A stretch of 64,000 nucleotides of DNA, taken from assembly GCF_947493865.1 (NCBI RefSeq), contig NZ_CANLTC010000005.1, positions 62,001 through 126,000 of the forward strand, read 5' to 3'. The first letter of the stretch is position 1; each line of letters opens with the position of its first letter. The position numbers were made by a program, and so were the translations under genes. The notes under the pieces were generated by a model. It had not been told where the DNA came from and did no database searches. It was given only the letters and a program-made list of their open reading frames with translations. This DNA is from an uncultured Halomonas sp. (GTDB lineage: Bacteria; Pseudomonadota; Gammaproteobacteria; Pseudomonadales; Halomonadaceae). Shown piece by piece: positions 8,317-16,553 of the stretch.

Positions 8317-10833
8317 TCAGCTGGCCGCGTTAGAGCCCTTCCTGATCTCCGGCTGGGAGAAGACCAACACCTCGGGTAGCTCGCCCTCGAACTTCTCGAC
8401 ATCCCCTACGCCGGTCTGCCCACAGTTGGCCTGGGACAGCTTGGAGGTGGCGATTCCCGGCGTCAGGTTGTTGACGTCCCCGTAGCAGCACAGACTGCCG
8501 ATCTCCCGGGGGTTGAGCGGGTCGAACCAGCCGCCTTCCGACACCCGTATCACCCCCGGCATGATGTCTTCTGTTACCACCGCACCGGCGAGAATCTGCC
8601 CGCGATCGTTGAAAACCCGTACCACATCGCCATCCTTGATATTCCGAGACTCGGCGTCTCGTGGATTCATCCAGCAGGGTTCGCGGTTCTGCACCGCGTA
8701 GGTATTGCGAAACTCCGTGCCGCAGAGCTGCGAATGCAGTCGGCCACGGGGATGGTTACTGGCGATGCTCAGCGGGTACTTGGTGTCGGGCCCGTCGAGA
8801 CGCTCGATCGGCTCCAGCCAGGTGGGGTGTGGCGGACAATCGTCGTAGTCGTATTTCGCAATGGCCCGGGAATAGATCTCGAACTTGCCGGTAGCGGTAC
8901 CTAGCGCGCTGAGAATCGGGTCCTCGCGGAAGGATTGATGACGCACGAAGTGCTTCTGCTCGTCTTCCAGCGGAAACGCAAGCGGCTTGTTGGATTCCCA
9001 GAACACATCGAAGACCGGCATTTCCATGCCCTTGGCCCGAGCCTCGATCTTGGCGGCCTCATAAAACCCGCGAATCCAATCCATCTCGGCCCGGCCTTCG
9101 GTGAATTCACGTCCCTTGCCCAACTTGTCCGCGATGGCGGCGAAGATATCGAAATCATCCCGGGCCTCGAATTGCGGCTCGACGATCTTCCTCATTGCCA
9201 CGATATGGGACAGCGCATAGTCACCGACCTGCTCGATATCATTGCGCTCGTAAGACGTGGTGCATGGCAGCACGATATCCGCATGACGAGCGGTGGCCGT
9301 CCATTGGAAGTCGTTGACGACGAAGGTATCCAGCTCGCGCCAGGCCCTGAGCATCTCGTTGCGATCCTGGTGGTGAGCAAAGGGATTACCCCCGGCCCAG
9401 TAGGCCATCTTGATCAGCGGCAGTTCGATCTCGCTGCCGTTGAACTGCATGGTTTCGCCGGGATTGAGCAGGGTTTCGACGAAACGCGCCACGGGGATCA
9501 TGACGTCGCTGCCGGATTCATCGACCGACCCACCGCTGCCACCGCCGGCGGCATCGCCAATCGCCTTGAGAATGGGACTATTGTGAGTCGGCGCGCCACC
9601 AGAGGAGTAGTGATAGCTCAGGCCATAGCCGCCCCCGGGCAAGCCGATCTGACCCAACATGCAGGCCAGGGTCACCAGCATCCAGGTGGACTGCTCGCCA
9701 TGATGCTGGCGCTGCATGGAATAGCCGAGCGACAACATGGTGCGGTTGTTGGCAAAACGCCGGGCAAGATCGCGAATGGTATCCGCGTCGATGCCGCAAA
9801 TCTCTGCGGCCCAATCCGCATCCTTGGGCTGACCGTCGGACTCGCCGGTCAAGTAGGGTTTGAATTCCTCGAAGCCGCTGGTGTAGCGGTCGAGGAATTT
9901 CTGGTCGTGCAGATCTTCGCTCAACAGCGTATGGGCGATACCCAGCATCAGCGGGACATCGGTCTGCGGCTTGGGCGCTATCCACTCACCGTCGAGATAG
10001 TCACAGGTGAGGGTCTTGAGCGGGTCGATGGAAATGACTTTCACGCCAGCTTTCTTGAGCGCCTCGATGCCCGGGAACGCTCCGTGGTCTGCCACCTGCC
10101 AGGAGATCTGGGAGTTGTTATGAGGGTCGCAGCCCCAGAACACCATGAGATCGGTATTCTCGGCAAGCACCGGGTAGGTGGTGCACTGCTCATAGACTTC
10201 GATGGAACCCGTGACATAGGGCAGGATGACCTGGGCCGCCCCGGTCGAATAGTCGCCAATACTGGAGGTAAAGCCACCGGTCAGGTTCAACATGCGGCGC
10301 AGCAACGTTTTACAGTTGTGCAGCTTACCCGGGCTCTTCCAGCCGTAGGAGCCGCCATAGATCGCATTCTGTCCGTGCTGCTCGCGGACCCGGGTAATTT
10401 CGTTGGCCACCAGTTCGATCGCCTTGTCCCAGGAAACCCGCACGAAGTCACCGTCGCCCCGACCGTCCGGATCGGCCCCCGGGCCCTGCTCAAGCCAGGC
10501 GCGACGCACCATCGGATAGCGGATGCGCGAGGCGGAGTAGATCGAATCCCGCACCCCTTTGAGCATCGGCGTGGGCTGAGGATCGTTCCCCCAGGGCTTG
10601 AATTCGACGGCACGACCATCTTCGACGACACCCTTGAACACCCCCCAGTGACAGCCGGAGATGACCTCCTTTGATGCACTTTGAGCAAACGCGCCCTTGC
10701 TCAGAAGCGAGAGCGAAAACGGCATTGCGCTGAGGGCCGCGGTCGCGGCGGAGCCTTGCAGGAAACGCCGCCGTCCTGGGGAAGCAACATCTGCATAGGA
10801 TACAACGCGCAACTCATCAGTTTTCTTACTCAT
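8317..10833 (-). CDS. torA: Periplasmic molybdopterin TMAO/S-oxide reductase, TorA-like
   Basis: An 838-aa bis-MGD molybdoenzyme of the DMSO-reductase family, expected to reduce trimethylamine N-oxide or a related N/S-oxide in the periplasm during anaerobic respiration. A Tat signal (SPGRRRFLQGSAATA) precedes the mature enzyme. The segment SIGDYSTGAAQVILP holds the serine that ligates Mo in TorA/DorA/BisC enzymes. No N-terminal Fe-S cysteine motif is present, as expected for this subgroup. It overlaps the chaperone gene by four bases (ATGA), and a cytochrome gene precedes both, giving the order torC-like, torD, torA. TMAO as substrate is inferred from family; biotin sulfoxide or DMSO remain possible. 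Confidence 0.9.
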   Translation of the reverse strand: MSKKTDELRVVSYADVASPGRRRFLQGSAATAALSAMPFSLSLLSKGAFAQSASKEVISGCHWGVFKGVVEDGRAVEFKPWGNDPQPTPMLKGVRDSIYSASRIRYPMVRRAWLEQGPGADPDGRGDGDFVRVSWDKAIELVANEITRVREQHGQNAIYGGSYGWKSPGKLHNCKTLLRRMLNLTGGFTSSIGDYSTGAAQVILPYVTGSIEVYEQCTTYPVLAENTDLMVFWGCDPHNNSQISWQVADHGAFPGIEALKKAGVKVISIDPLKTLTCDYLDGEWIAPKPQTDVPLMLGIAHTLLSEDLHDQKFLDRYTSGFEEFKPYLTGESDGQPKDADWAAEICGIDADTIRDLARRFANNRTMLSLGYSMQRQHHGEQSTWMLVTLACMLGQIGLPGGGYGLSYHYSSGGAPTHNSPILKAIGDAAGGGSGGSVDESGSDVMIPVARFVETLLNPGETMQFNGSEIELPLIKMAYWAGGNPFAHHQDRNEMLRAWRELDTFVVNDFQWTATARHADIVLPCTTSYERNDIEQVGDYALSHIVAMRKIVEPQFEARDDFDIFAAIADKLGKGREFTEGRAEMDWIRGFYEAAKIEARAKGMEMPVFDVFWESNKPLAFPLEDEQKHFVRHQSFREDPILSALGTATGKFEIYSRAIAKYDYDDCPPHPTWLEPIERLDGPDTKYPLSIASNHPRGRLHSQLCGTEFRNTYAVQNREPCWMNPRDAESRNIKDGDVVRVFNDRGQILAGAVVTEDIMPGVIRVSEGGWFDPLNPREIGSLCCYGDVNNLTPGIATSKLSQANCGQTGVGDVEKFEGELPEVLVFSQPEIRKGSNAAS

Positions 10834-11540
10834 GCAAATTCTCCTTCACGTTGCTCAAGCACAAATTCAGACACGGAAACCGCTGCGGGGTTGGTAACCG
10901 TCAGCGCAGCCGCCAGTGCAGCAGACGCTTCGTGAATCAAGGCGAGCAGCAGCTCGCCGGCGCCCGCATAGAAGCCATCTAGGTCCTGCCGGGTCAACGC
11001 ATCAGTGAATGCCGGCACCCAATCTTTCAGCCGGCGTACCAGGTCCGCCACGATCGTGTCGTGACCTTCACGAAGCGCTGCCGCCAAGGCAGCCAGTTCA
11101 ATGGCAAGATGATCTGGTGGCTCACAGCAGACCGTATTGATGTGTAGATCGAGCGCACGCAGTATTGCTTTCATCTCGACGACGGATTCGCCACCAAGCG
11201 TCGATCCGTCTTTCCCTTGCCAGGCACTTTCGTAAGGCAGCACGGCGCGATGCCGGAAGATGCCTTCAAACAGCGCCGTGTAGCGGCGCTGCAGGTGCAC
11301 GGCCAGATTCTCCGAGTCATCCTGATCGAGAGTGCGACAGAGTGTTTCCGCCGCTGCCGAGGCCTCTAGCTGTGCGCCCGTCCAGCGCAGTGCGTTCTGA
11401 CCTGACGTTGCGCCGGCCTGCGCCACCTGCTGCGATGACATCGGAGCAATGAAGATACCGCTCAACCACTCGGCGGCGACAACCAGCGCACTGGTATCCA
11501 GTCCGTCTATAGGGTCCTTCGAGATATCGTCGCGATTCAT
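10830..11540 (-). CDS. torD: TorD/DmsD-family molybdoenzyme maturation chaperone
   Basis: A 236-aa cytoplasmic chaperone of the TorD family, which binds the Tat signal of the cognate reductase and keeps it competent for Mo-cofactor insertion. The all-helical sequence contains YTALFEGIFRHRAVLPYESAW, the typical Y-LF-G...PYES region. Four-base overlaps with both the upstream cytochrome and the downstream reductase show translational coupling and support a dedicated partnership with that reductase. The N-terminal 60 residues are poorly conserved in this family and could not be assigned. Confidence 0.85.
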   Translation of the reverse strand: MNRDDISKDPIDGLDTSALVVAAEWLSGIFIAPMSSQQVAQAGATSGQNALRWTGAQLEASAAAETLCRTLDQDDSENLAVHLQRRYTALFEGIFRHRAVLPYESAWQGKDGSTLGGESVVEMKAILRALDLHINTVCCEPPDHLAIELAALAAALREGHDTIVADLVRRLKDWVPAFTDALTRQDLDGFYAGAGELLLALIHEASAALAAALTVTNPAAVSVSEFVLEQREGEFA

Positions 11541-13207
11541 TGCGGAACCCCTTCGCTGGCATGTTCGACGATCGCTTCGCTACCCGCGGAACCAAGGTCG
11601 CTGGAATGGTTCTGCAGGTAGGAAAGAATCAACCGATACTCATCCTCGGAGAAGCTGGTGAAACGCTTCATGGACTTGAGGGTGCCGATCCACTGGTTGG
11701 CGGTGAAGTGATCCTCCTCCGCCAAGCTATGACAAGACGAACAGCTTTCCTGGTAGGCATTCTGGCTAAAGCTCCAGAGCTCTTCCTGCTCGAGATTGAG
11801 CTGGCTTGCATCGGTCCAGAATTTCAGGGTGACAGGCAGCCAGACCTGATCTGTATTGGGGTCGGTTTCCGCCCCACCACGCTCGGTGGCCGCAACAGCA
11901 TCATCGCCAAGGGCGGCCATGATCACCCGCTGGCCCTTCTCCTGATAGATGACGGAGGGGGCGTTTTCCGGCTGCCAACCGGCAATCTCGAGCTGCAGCT
12001 TGTCGCCCTCCCTGGCAAGCACCTTGGCTTGCGCAGCGCCCAGAAACTTGCCGTCCTCACTCTCTGCTTGTTCCATATCCGAGGTTGTATAGAGCGACTT
12101 GGTACCGGCAACGTACACATTATCTCCCTCGCCAATCTCTTTCGGATCGCTGGTCGGTAGAGGAGGACGGTTGTCGAAGGCGGTATCGAGCATCACCACT
12201 TCCTCGGTGCGGTTTGGCTCGGGCATGCCCGGGGCCGGTTTGTCCACGGCGGGGATATGGTTGAGGTAGGTCGCCATGGCCTGCAGATCCTGCCAGGGCA
12301 GTTGGGAGGTATTCTCTATAACCTCTGCCATGTCGCCACCGGACTTGCGCCCGATCGGATTGATTCCAGTATGCAGATAGTTGGCAATAGAGGCTGTGGA
12401 CCAGAAACCGATGCCGGTCTCATCCGGCGTAATGTTCGGAAAGTGTCCGGTACCTTCCGGGTTCGGCCCACCGGCGTAGCGTTTGTCATTGGGAATGTTA
12501 CCCATGAAGGTACGTGGCGAGTGACATTCCGCGCAGTGTGCAGCCCCCTCTACCAGATAGCGGCCACGCTCGAATTTGGCATGGTCAACGTCTTCGGTAA
12601 GATCGGCAGTATCGGCACCAATCTCCGCGGCACTTTTGCCATCGAGGAAGGCAAGGCGCCAGACACCGATGCCACGGCGAATATTGTAGGGGAACTTGAG
12701 TTCGTGATCCGGCACCACCTTGTCGCTTTCGGGTAGCGTCATCATGTAGGCGTAGAGATCCCGCACGTCTTCCGGGGAAAGGCGCTGATAGGAGGTATAG
12801 GGAAACGCCGGATAGAGATTCTTGCCGTCCGGCAGAAGGCTATCGGGGCCGACGCCCTCGCGCACTGAACGGTCGAATTCCGCGAGCGTCCAATTGCCGA
12901 TGCCGTGCTCCGGGTCCGGTGAAATATTGGGCATGTGGAACTTGCCGAAATCGGTGTCGAGCATCTTGCCACCGCCAAGCTGCTCGTCGCTGTCTTGTCC
13001 TGTGGTGGCATGGCAGGTAGCGCAGTCGGAGGCAACGAACACGAGGCGGCCGTTATCGATATCCGCTGGGCTGTCAGAACTGGCGGTGGGTGGAAGACTA
13101 TGAGTCAGTGACCAGGTCCAGGGCGAGGTCAGAACTAGGAAACCGGCAACGCCGAGAATGGCGACTACCGCCACCGTGATGGAAATCTTCTTGCCTTTGC
13201 TGACCAT
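11537..13207 (-). CDS. Hybrid trihaem cytochrome c: dihaem dehydrogenase-type module plus TorC-like C-terminal module
   Basis: A 556-aa membrane-anchored c-type cytochrome from ATG 13207 (GGGAG six bases upstream; an in-frame ATG at 13285 lacks this). One hydrophobic segment (ISITVAVVAILGVAGFLVL) anchors it, with the rest periplasmic. Three CxxCH sites are seen: CATCH and CAECH in the first two-thirds, set in sequence like dihaem subunits of alcohol/gluconate-type dehydrogenases (HMPNISPDPEHGIGNW, HFPNITPDETGIGFW), and CSSCH near the C-terminus. The tail (LWSFSQNAYQESCSSCHS, then HFTANQWIGTLKSM and a YLQNH stretch) resembles the last haem domain of TorC, preceded by an SH3-like stretch as in TorC. 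It is first in an operon with TorD- and TorA-like genes and should feed them electrons. The NapC/NirT tetrahaem module expected in TorC is absent. Confidence 0.82.
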   Translation of the reverse strand: MVSKGKKISITVAVVAILGVAGFLVLTSPWTWSLTHSLPPTASSDSPADIDNGRLVFVASDCATCHATTGQDSDEQLGGGKMLDTDFGKFHMPNISPDPEHGIGNWTLAEFDRSVREGVGPDSLLPDGKNLYPAFPYTSYQRLSPEDVRDLYAYMMTLPESDKVVPDHELKFPYNIRRGIGVWRLAFLDGKSAAEIGADTADLTEDVDHAKFERGRYLVEGAAHCAECHSPRTFMGNIPNDKRYAGGPNPEGTGHFPNITPDETGIGFWSTASIANYLHTGINPIGRKSGGDMAEVIENTSQLPWQDLQAMATYLNHIPAVDKPAPGMPEPNRTEEVVMLDTAFDNRPPLPTSDPKEIGEGDNVYVAGTKSLYTTSDMEQAESEDGKFLGAAQAKVLAREGDKLQLEIAGWQPENAPSVIYQEKGQRVIMAALGDDAVAATERGGAETDPNTDQVWLPVTLKFWTDASQLNLEQEELWSFSQNAYQESCSSCHSLAEEDHFTANQWIGTLKSMKRFTSFSEDEYRLILSYLQNHSSDLGSAGSEAIVEHASEGVPQ

Positions 13208-13322
13208 GGCTTGCTCCCGATGGTTGCCGCAATGATCGCTGCGATTTGCAGGGTAAATAGCTGATGAATCAAGCGTTTTCATCACACTTGAGCGTTCTGC
13301 TTCGGCAGGGGATTGTTTTTTT

Positions 13323-13336
13323 CGCTTAATTAAGCG
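13323..13336. promoter_or_regulatory. Perfect palindrome in the cytochrome operon leader
   Basis: CGCTTAATTAAGCG is a 14-bp perfect palindrome about 120 bp before the cytochrome start. It has no recognised consensus and could be a regulator-binding site. Confidence 0.35.
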
Positions 13337-13343
13337 TCCTAAC

Positions 13344-13358
13344 GTTTATACTGTAAAC
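13344..13358. promoter_or_regulatory. Operator-like inverted repeat
   Basis: GTTTATACTGTAAAC pairs GTTTA with TAAAC around five bases. It lies between the FNR-type box and the cytochrome gene, around the expected -10 or start region, a suitable position for a repressor. The regulator is unknown. Confidence 0.35.
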
Positions 13359-13402
13359 ATACTCGCCCCAGGGTAGGCGTACCACCGGAAAGCCAACACA
13401 AA

Positions 13403-13416
13403 TTGATTCATATCAA
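13403..13416 (-). promoter_or_regulatory. FNR/Anr-type box upstream of the TMAO-reductase-type operon
   Basis: TTGATTCATATCAA is an exact match to the TTGAT-N4-ATCAA consensus for FNR/Anr, the oxygen-sensing activator. It lies about 196 bp before the cytochrome start codon, leaving room for a promoter around 13370 and a leader. It implies anaerobic induction of the operon. Confidence 0.78.
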
Positions 13417-13419
13417 GAA

Positions 13420-13446
13420 GCCTCGCTAAAAGCACATTAGCGAGGC
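13420..13446. terminator. Hairpin between psiE/uvrD remnant and the cytochrome promoter
   Basis: A perfect 10-bp stem, GCCTCGCTAA and TTAGCGAGGC, with a seven-base loop. There is no clear T-run on either side, so it may only weakly terminate minus-strand readthrough from psiE. It lies just outside the FNR-type box. Confidence 0.4.
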
Positions 13447-13483
13447 TGCATAGGAGGAAAAGCAGGGAAATCGGGTATATAGA

Positions 13484-13669
13484 GCGGCGTCAGCTTGGCA
13501 AACCCCAGCACCAGCTATTTGTCGACTTCGTCCTCGAAGCTGACCTGGACCGGGGCGCGTTCGCCCTGGCCCTCGGCGTTGAGGATTATTCCTTCGCCGA
13601 ACAGCGGATGGCTGACTCGCTGGCCTAGGGAAAGCGATGGCAGGTCGTTCCCCACCGAGACCGATTGCT
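13484..13669 (-). pseudogene. Decayed duplicate of the uvrD 3' end
   Basis: These 186 bp align without gaps to the end of uvrD (14265-14450) at a constant offset of 781 bp, with about 20 differences by eye. The minus-strand translation reproduces the UvrD tail (SLGQRVSHPLFGEGIILNAE) but a TGG codon has become TAG at 13515-13517. No upstream uvrD sequence precedes it, so it is a non-functional fragment. The psiE-family gene lies between the two copies. Confidence 0.9.
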
Positions 13670-13710
13670 GCGCGATAGTCGAATTGGACAGCAAGACGAC
13701 GGCTCCAGGA

Positions 13711-14196
13711 TCAGGACGCGTCGCGTTCGTTTCCGTGCGGGCGATTGCCGTGACGTACCAGCCAGTAACAGATGCCCACAGCCAGCACCGCGGCTGCCAA
13801 TGCGAATATCTTCAAAGGATCGATGGTCTCGATATCCATCACCATGAACTTGCGCACCAGCGCCATGATGGCGATCAACACCACGATCTCGACATGAATG
13901 AAACCGCCTCCTCCCTCCATGGTGCGAACGATGGAGTTGTTGAACTCCATGGCGATCAGCACGGTGAGAATCATGTCGAAGACCAGCTGAAACACCCGAT
14001 AATCGAAGGGGTCGCGGGTTTGCACGAACAGCAAGGTGAAGACGTGGGTCACTAGGTAGTAGAGCGCCACCAGCACCACGCCGCTGATGGCGATCGTCAG
14101 TATCAAGGAAACCAGCCGCTCGAAGCGCTGATAACCGCTCAACGACGACCAGTCCGACAACAACTCGGGAAACATTTCCCTCAAGTGCAGCTTCAT
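13711..14196 (-). CDS. Phosphate-starvation-inducible PsiE-family membrane protein
   Basis: A 161-aa inner-membrane protein with four hydrophobic segments (around residues 30-55, 70-95, 105-125 and 130-152). It carries the PsiE-family stretch LTVLIAMEFNNSIV followed by HVEIVVLIAIMALVRKFMVMD. PsiE of E. coli is a PhoB-regulated protein of unknown function. ATG 14196 is chosen because GAGG stands six bases upstream; a TTG three bases earlier is less likely. It sits between uvrD and a decayed copy of the uvrD tail, suggesting that it arrived or was trapped by a local duplication. No Pho box was found directly upstream. Confidence 0.8.
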   Translation of the reverse strand: MKLHLREMFPELLSDWSSLSGYQRFERLVSLILTIAISGVVLVALYYLVTHVFTLLFVQTRDPFDYRVFQLVFDMILTVLIAMEFNNSIVRTMEGGGGFIHVEIVVLIAIMALVRKFMVMDIETIDPLKIFALAAAVLAVGICYWLVRHGNRPHGNERDAS

Positions 14197-14259
14197 CAAC
14201 TACCTCGCTATGTACGGGCCTCCAATGGCCCGGGGTTTGATTCTTCGTCCAAGTAAACG

Positions 14260-16476
14260 CTAAAGCGGGGTGAGCTTGGCAAACCCCAGCACCAACCATT
14301 TGTCGCCTTCGCCCTCGAAGCTGACCTGCACCCGGGCGCGTTCGCCCTGGCCCTCGGCGTTGAGGATTATTCCTTCGCCGAACAGCGGATGGCTGACCCG
14401 CTGGCCCAGGGAAAGCGAAGGCAGATCATCTCCTCCAGAAACCGAATCCTGTCGAAGCCCAGGACTCGGGCGGGAGGTGACCGGGCGGGATATCTGGCCG
14501 CGCAGACGCACTTCCTCCAACAACTCCTCCGGCAATTCACGCAGGAAACGCGAGGCGCGCTGGAAGGTCTCCTTGCCGTGCAGCCGACGCAGCTCCGCGT
14601 AGGTGAGATAAAGCTTGTGCATGGCACGAGTCAGCCCCACATAGGCGAGCCGACGCTCTTCCTCGAGGCGCCCTGTCTCCTCAAGAGACATCTTGTGGGG
14701 GAACAGGCCTTCCTCGACCCCGGCCACGAACACGATCGGAAACTCCAGCCCCTTGGCGGAGTGCAGGGTCATCAATTGCACGCCATCCTCGAACTCGTCC
14801 GCCTCGTGATCGCCGGCATTGAGCGCGGCTTCCGCCAGAAAGGGTTCCAGCGCTGCGGCGCCCTCACCGGCTTCCTGCAGCAACATGGCATCGCCCTGGG
14901 TGAAGGCCCGGGCGGCGTTGACCAGCTCTTCAAGGTTCTCGACCCGGGCCTGCCCTTTCTCGCCCTTTTCGTTGCGGTGATGCTCGATGAGCCCCGAGAT
15001 CTCATTCACATGGATGATGATTTCGTGCAGCGCCATGCCGGCAGTGTCGTTATCGAGGCGTTCGATCAGGTTGGCGAAAGCCTGCACGGCATTGCCGGCG
15101 CGTCCCTTCAAGGTACCGTCGCTCAGGCTGTCGTGCAGCGCCTGCCACAGCGACACATCTTGATGGCGGGCACGCTCCCGCAGGATTTCCACGGTGCGAG
15201 TGCCAATGCCCCGGGCGGGGACATTGATCACCCGTTCCAGGGAGGCATCGTCATCTCGATTGAGCAGCAGGCGTAGATAGGCCAGAACATTCTTGATTTC
15301 CAGACGCTCGTAGAAGCGCTGGCCGCCATAGATGCGATAGGGCATGCCTTGGCGTATCAGAGTCTCTTCGAGCACCCGGGACTGTGCGTTGGAACGGTAG
15401 AGAATGGCGACTTCGCTACGGTGAAAGCCCTCGTCGACTTTCTCCTTGATGGTATCGACGATGAAACGCGCCTCATCGAGATCGTTGAAGCCGGCATAGA
15501 CAGAGATCGGTTCGCCCTTGGCACCGGCGGTCCACAGCTCCTTGCCCATGCGCCCGGTGTTATGGCTGATCAGCGCGTTGGCGGCATCAAGAATGGCGCT
15601 GGTGGAGCGATAGTTCTGTTCCAGGCGCACCGTGCGGGTGTTCGCGAACTCCTGCTCGAAGCGGTGAATGTTCTCGATCTTCGCCCCGCGCCAGCCGTAG
15701 ATCGACTGATCGTCGTCTCCCACCACGGTGACCCCCGCCTTGTCGCCGGCAAGCAGCTTGAGCCAGGCATATTGCAGGGTGTTGGTATCCTGGAACTCGT
15801 CGACCAGCAGATGGGCGAAACGCTCGCGATAGTGGGCCAGCAGACGGGGGTTGTCGCGCAGAAGCTCCAGGCTTCTCAGCAGCAGCTCGCCGAAATCCAC
15901 CAGCCCACCGCGTTCACAGGTCAGCTGATAGCGCTCGTAGAGCGCCACCATCTGATCCATATAGGCATCGCCGTGGGTTTGCACCTGCTGCGGGCGTAGC
16001 CCTTCCTCCTTGCAGCCGGAAATGAAGTACTGCACCTGGCGTGGCGGATAGCGCTCGTCGTCGATGCCGTGATCCTTGAGCAGACGCTTGACCAGCCGTA
16101 GTTGGTCGTCGGAATCGATGATCTGAAAATGCTGGGGCAGCCGCGCATCCTGCCAGTGGGTACGCAGCAGGCGATGAGCGATGGAATGGAAGGTGCCGAC
16201 CCAGACGTTGCGCAGGGAGATGCCCAGCAATGCCTCAAGTCGGGTGCGCATCTCCCGGGCCGCCTTGTTGGTGAAGGTCACGGCAAGAATGGCGTAGGGG
16301 GAAAGCTGCTCGACCTGCATCAGCCAGGCGATGCGATGCACCAGCACCCGGGTCTTGCCGGAGCCGGCGCCCGCCAGCACCAGCATGTTGCCCTGGGGGG
16401 CGCTGACGGCCTCGCGCTGGGCAGGGTTGAGATCGTCGAGAAGTGGCGAAACGTCGCCCGGGGAAACGTCGTCCAT
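14260..16476 (-). CDS. uvrD: DNA helicase II (UvrD)
   Basis: Superfamily 1 3'-5' DNA helicase acting in nucleotide excision and mismatch repair. The 738 aa carry all main motifs: Walker A AGAGSGKTRVLVHRIAWL near residue 36, DEFQDTN Walker B, GDDDQSIYGWRGA, LEQNYRS, MTLHSAKGLEF and VGLTRAMHKLYLTYA. The C-terminal RVSHPLFGEGII segment is the Tudor-like UvrD tail that contacts partner proteins, and this part is duplicated as a remnant at 13484-13669. The start ATG 16476 gives the usual length. It is followed on the same strand by psiE. Confidence 0.97.
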   Translation of the reverse strand: MDDVSPGDVSPLLDDLNPAQREAVSAPQGNMLVLAGAGSGKTRVLVHRIAWLMQVEQLSPYAILAVTFTNKAAREMRTRLEALLGISLRNVWVGTFHSIAHRLLRTHWQDARLPQHFQIIDSDDQLRLVKRLLKDHGIDDERYPPRQVQYFISGCKEEGLRPQQVQTHGDAYMDQMVALYERYQLTCERGGLVDFGELLLRSLELLRDNPRLLAHYRERFAHLLVDEFQDTNTLQYAWLKLLAGDKAGVTVVGDDDQSIYGWRGAKIENIHRFEQEFANTRTVRLEQNYRSTSAILDAANALISHNTGRMGKELWTAGAKGEPISVYAGFNDLDEARFIVDTIKEKVDEGFHRSEVAILYRSNAQSRVLEETLIRQGMPYRIYGGQRFYERLEIKNVLAYLRLLLNRDDDASLERVINVPARGIGTRTVEILRERARHQDVSLWQALHDSLSDGTLKGRAGNAVQAFANLIERLDNDTAGMALHEIIIHVNEISGLIEHHRNEKGEKGQARVENLEELVNAARAFTQGDAMLLQEAGEGAAALEPFLAEAALNAGDHEADEFEDGVQLMTLHSAKGLEFPIVFVAGVEEGLFPHKMSLEETGRLEEERRLAYVGLTRAMHKLYLTYAELRRLHGKETFQRASRFLRELPEELLEEVRLRGQISRPVTSRPSPGLRQDSVSGGDDLPSLSLGQRVSHPLFGEGIILNAEGQGERARVQVSFEGEGDKWLVLGFAKLTPL

Positions 16477-16553
16477 GGAAGCGGCTGTCGGCGTCGAAAA
16501 TGGACGCTCAGCTTAGCATAACCGCCATGAATGGCGGAGGCGTGCAGCCAGTC

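Noticed and set aside
8935..10674. A 579-aa plus-strand open frame opposite the torA-like gene
   Set aside because: A GC-rich antisense shadow; the minus strand encodes a complete molybdoenzyme with Tat signal and operon overlaps.
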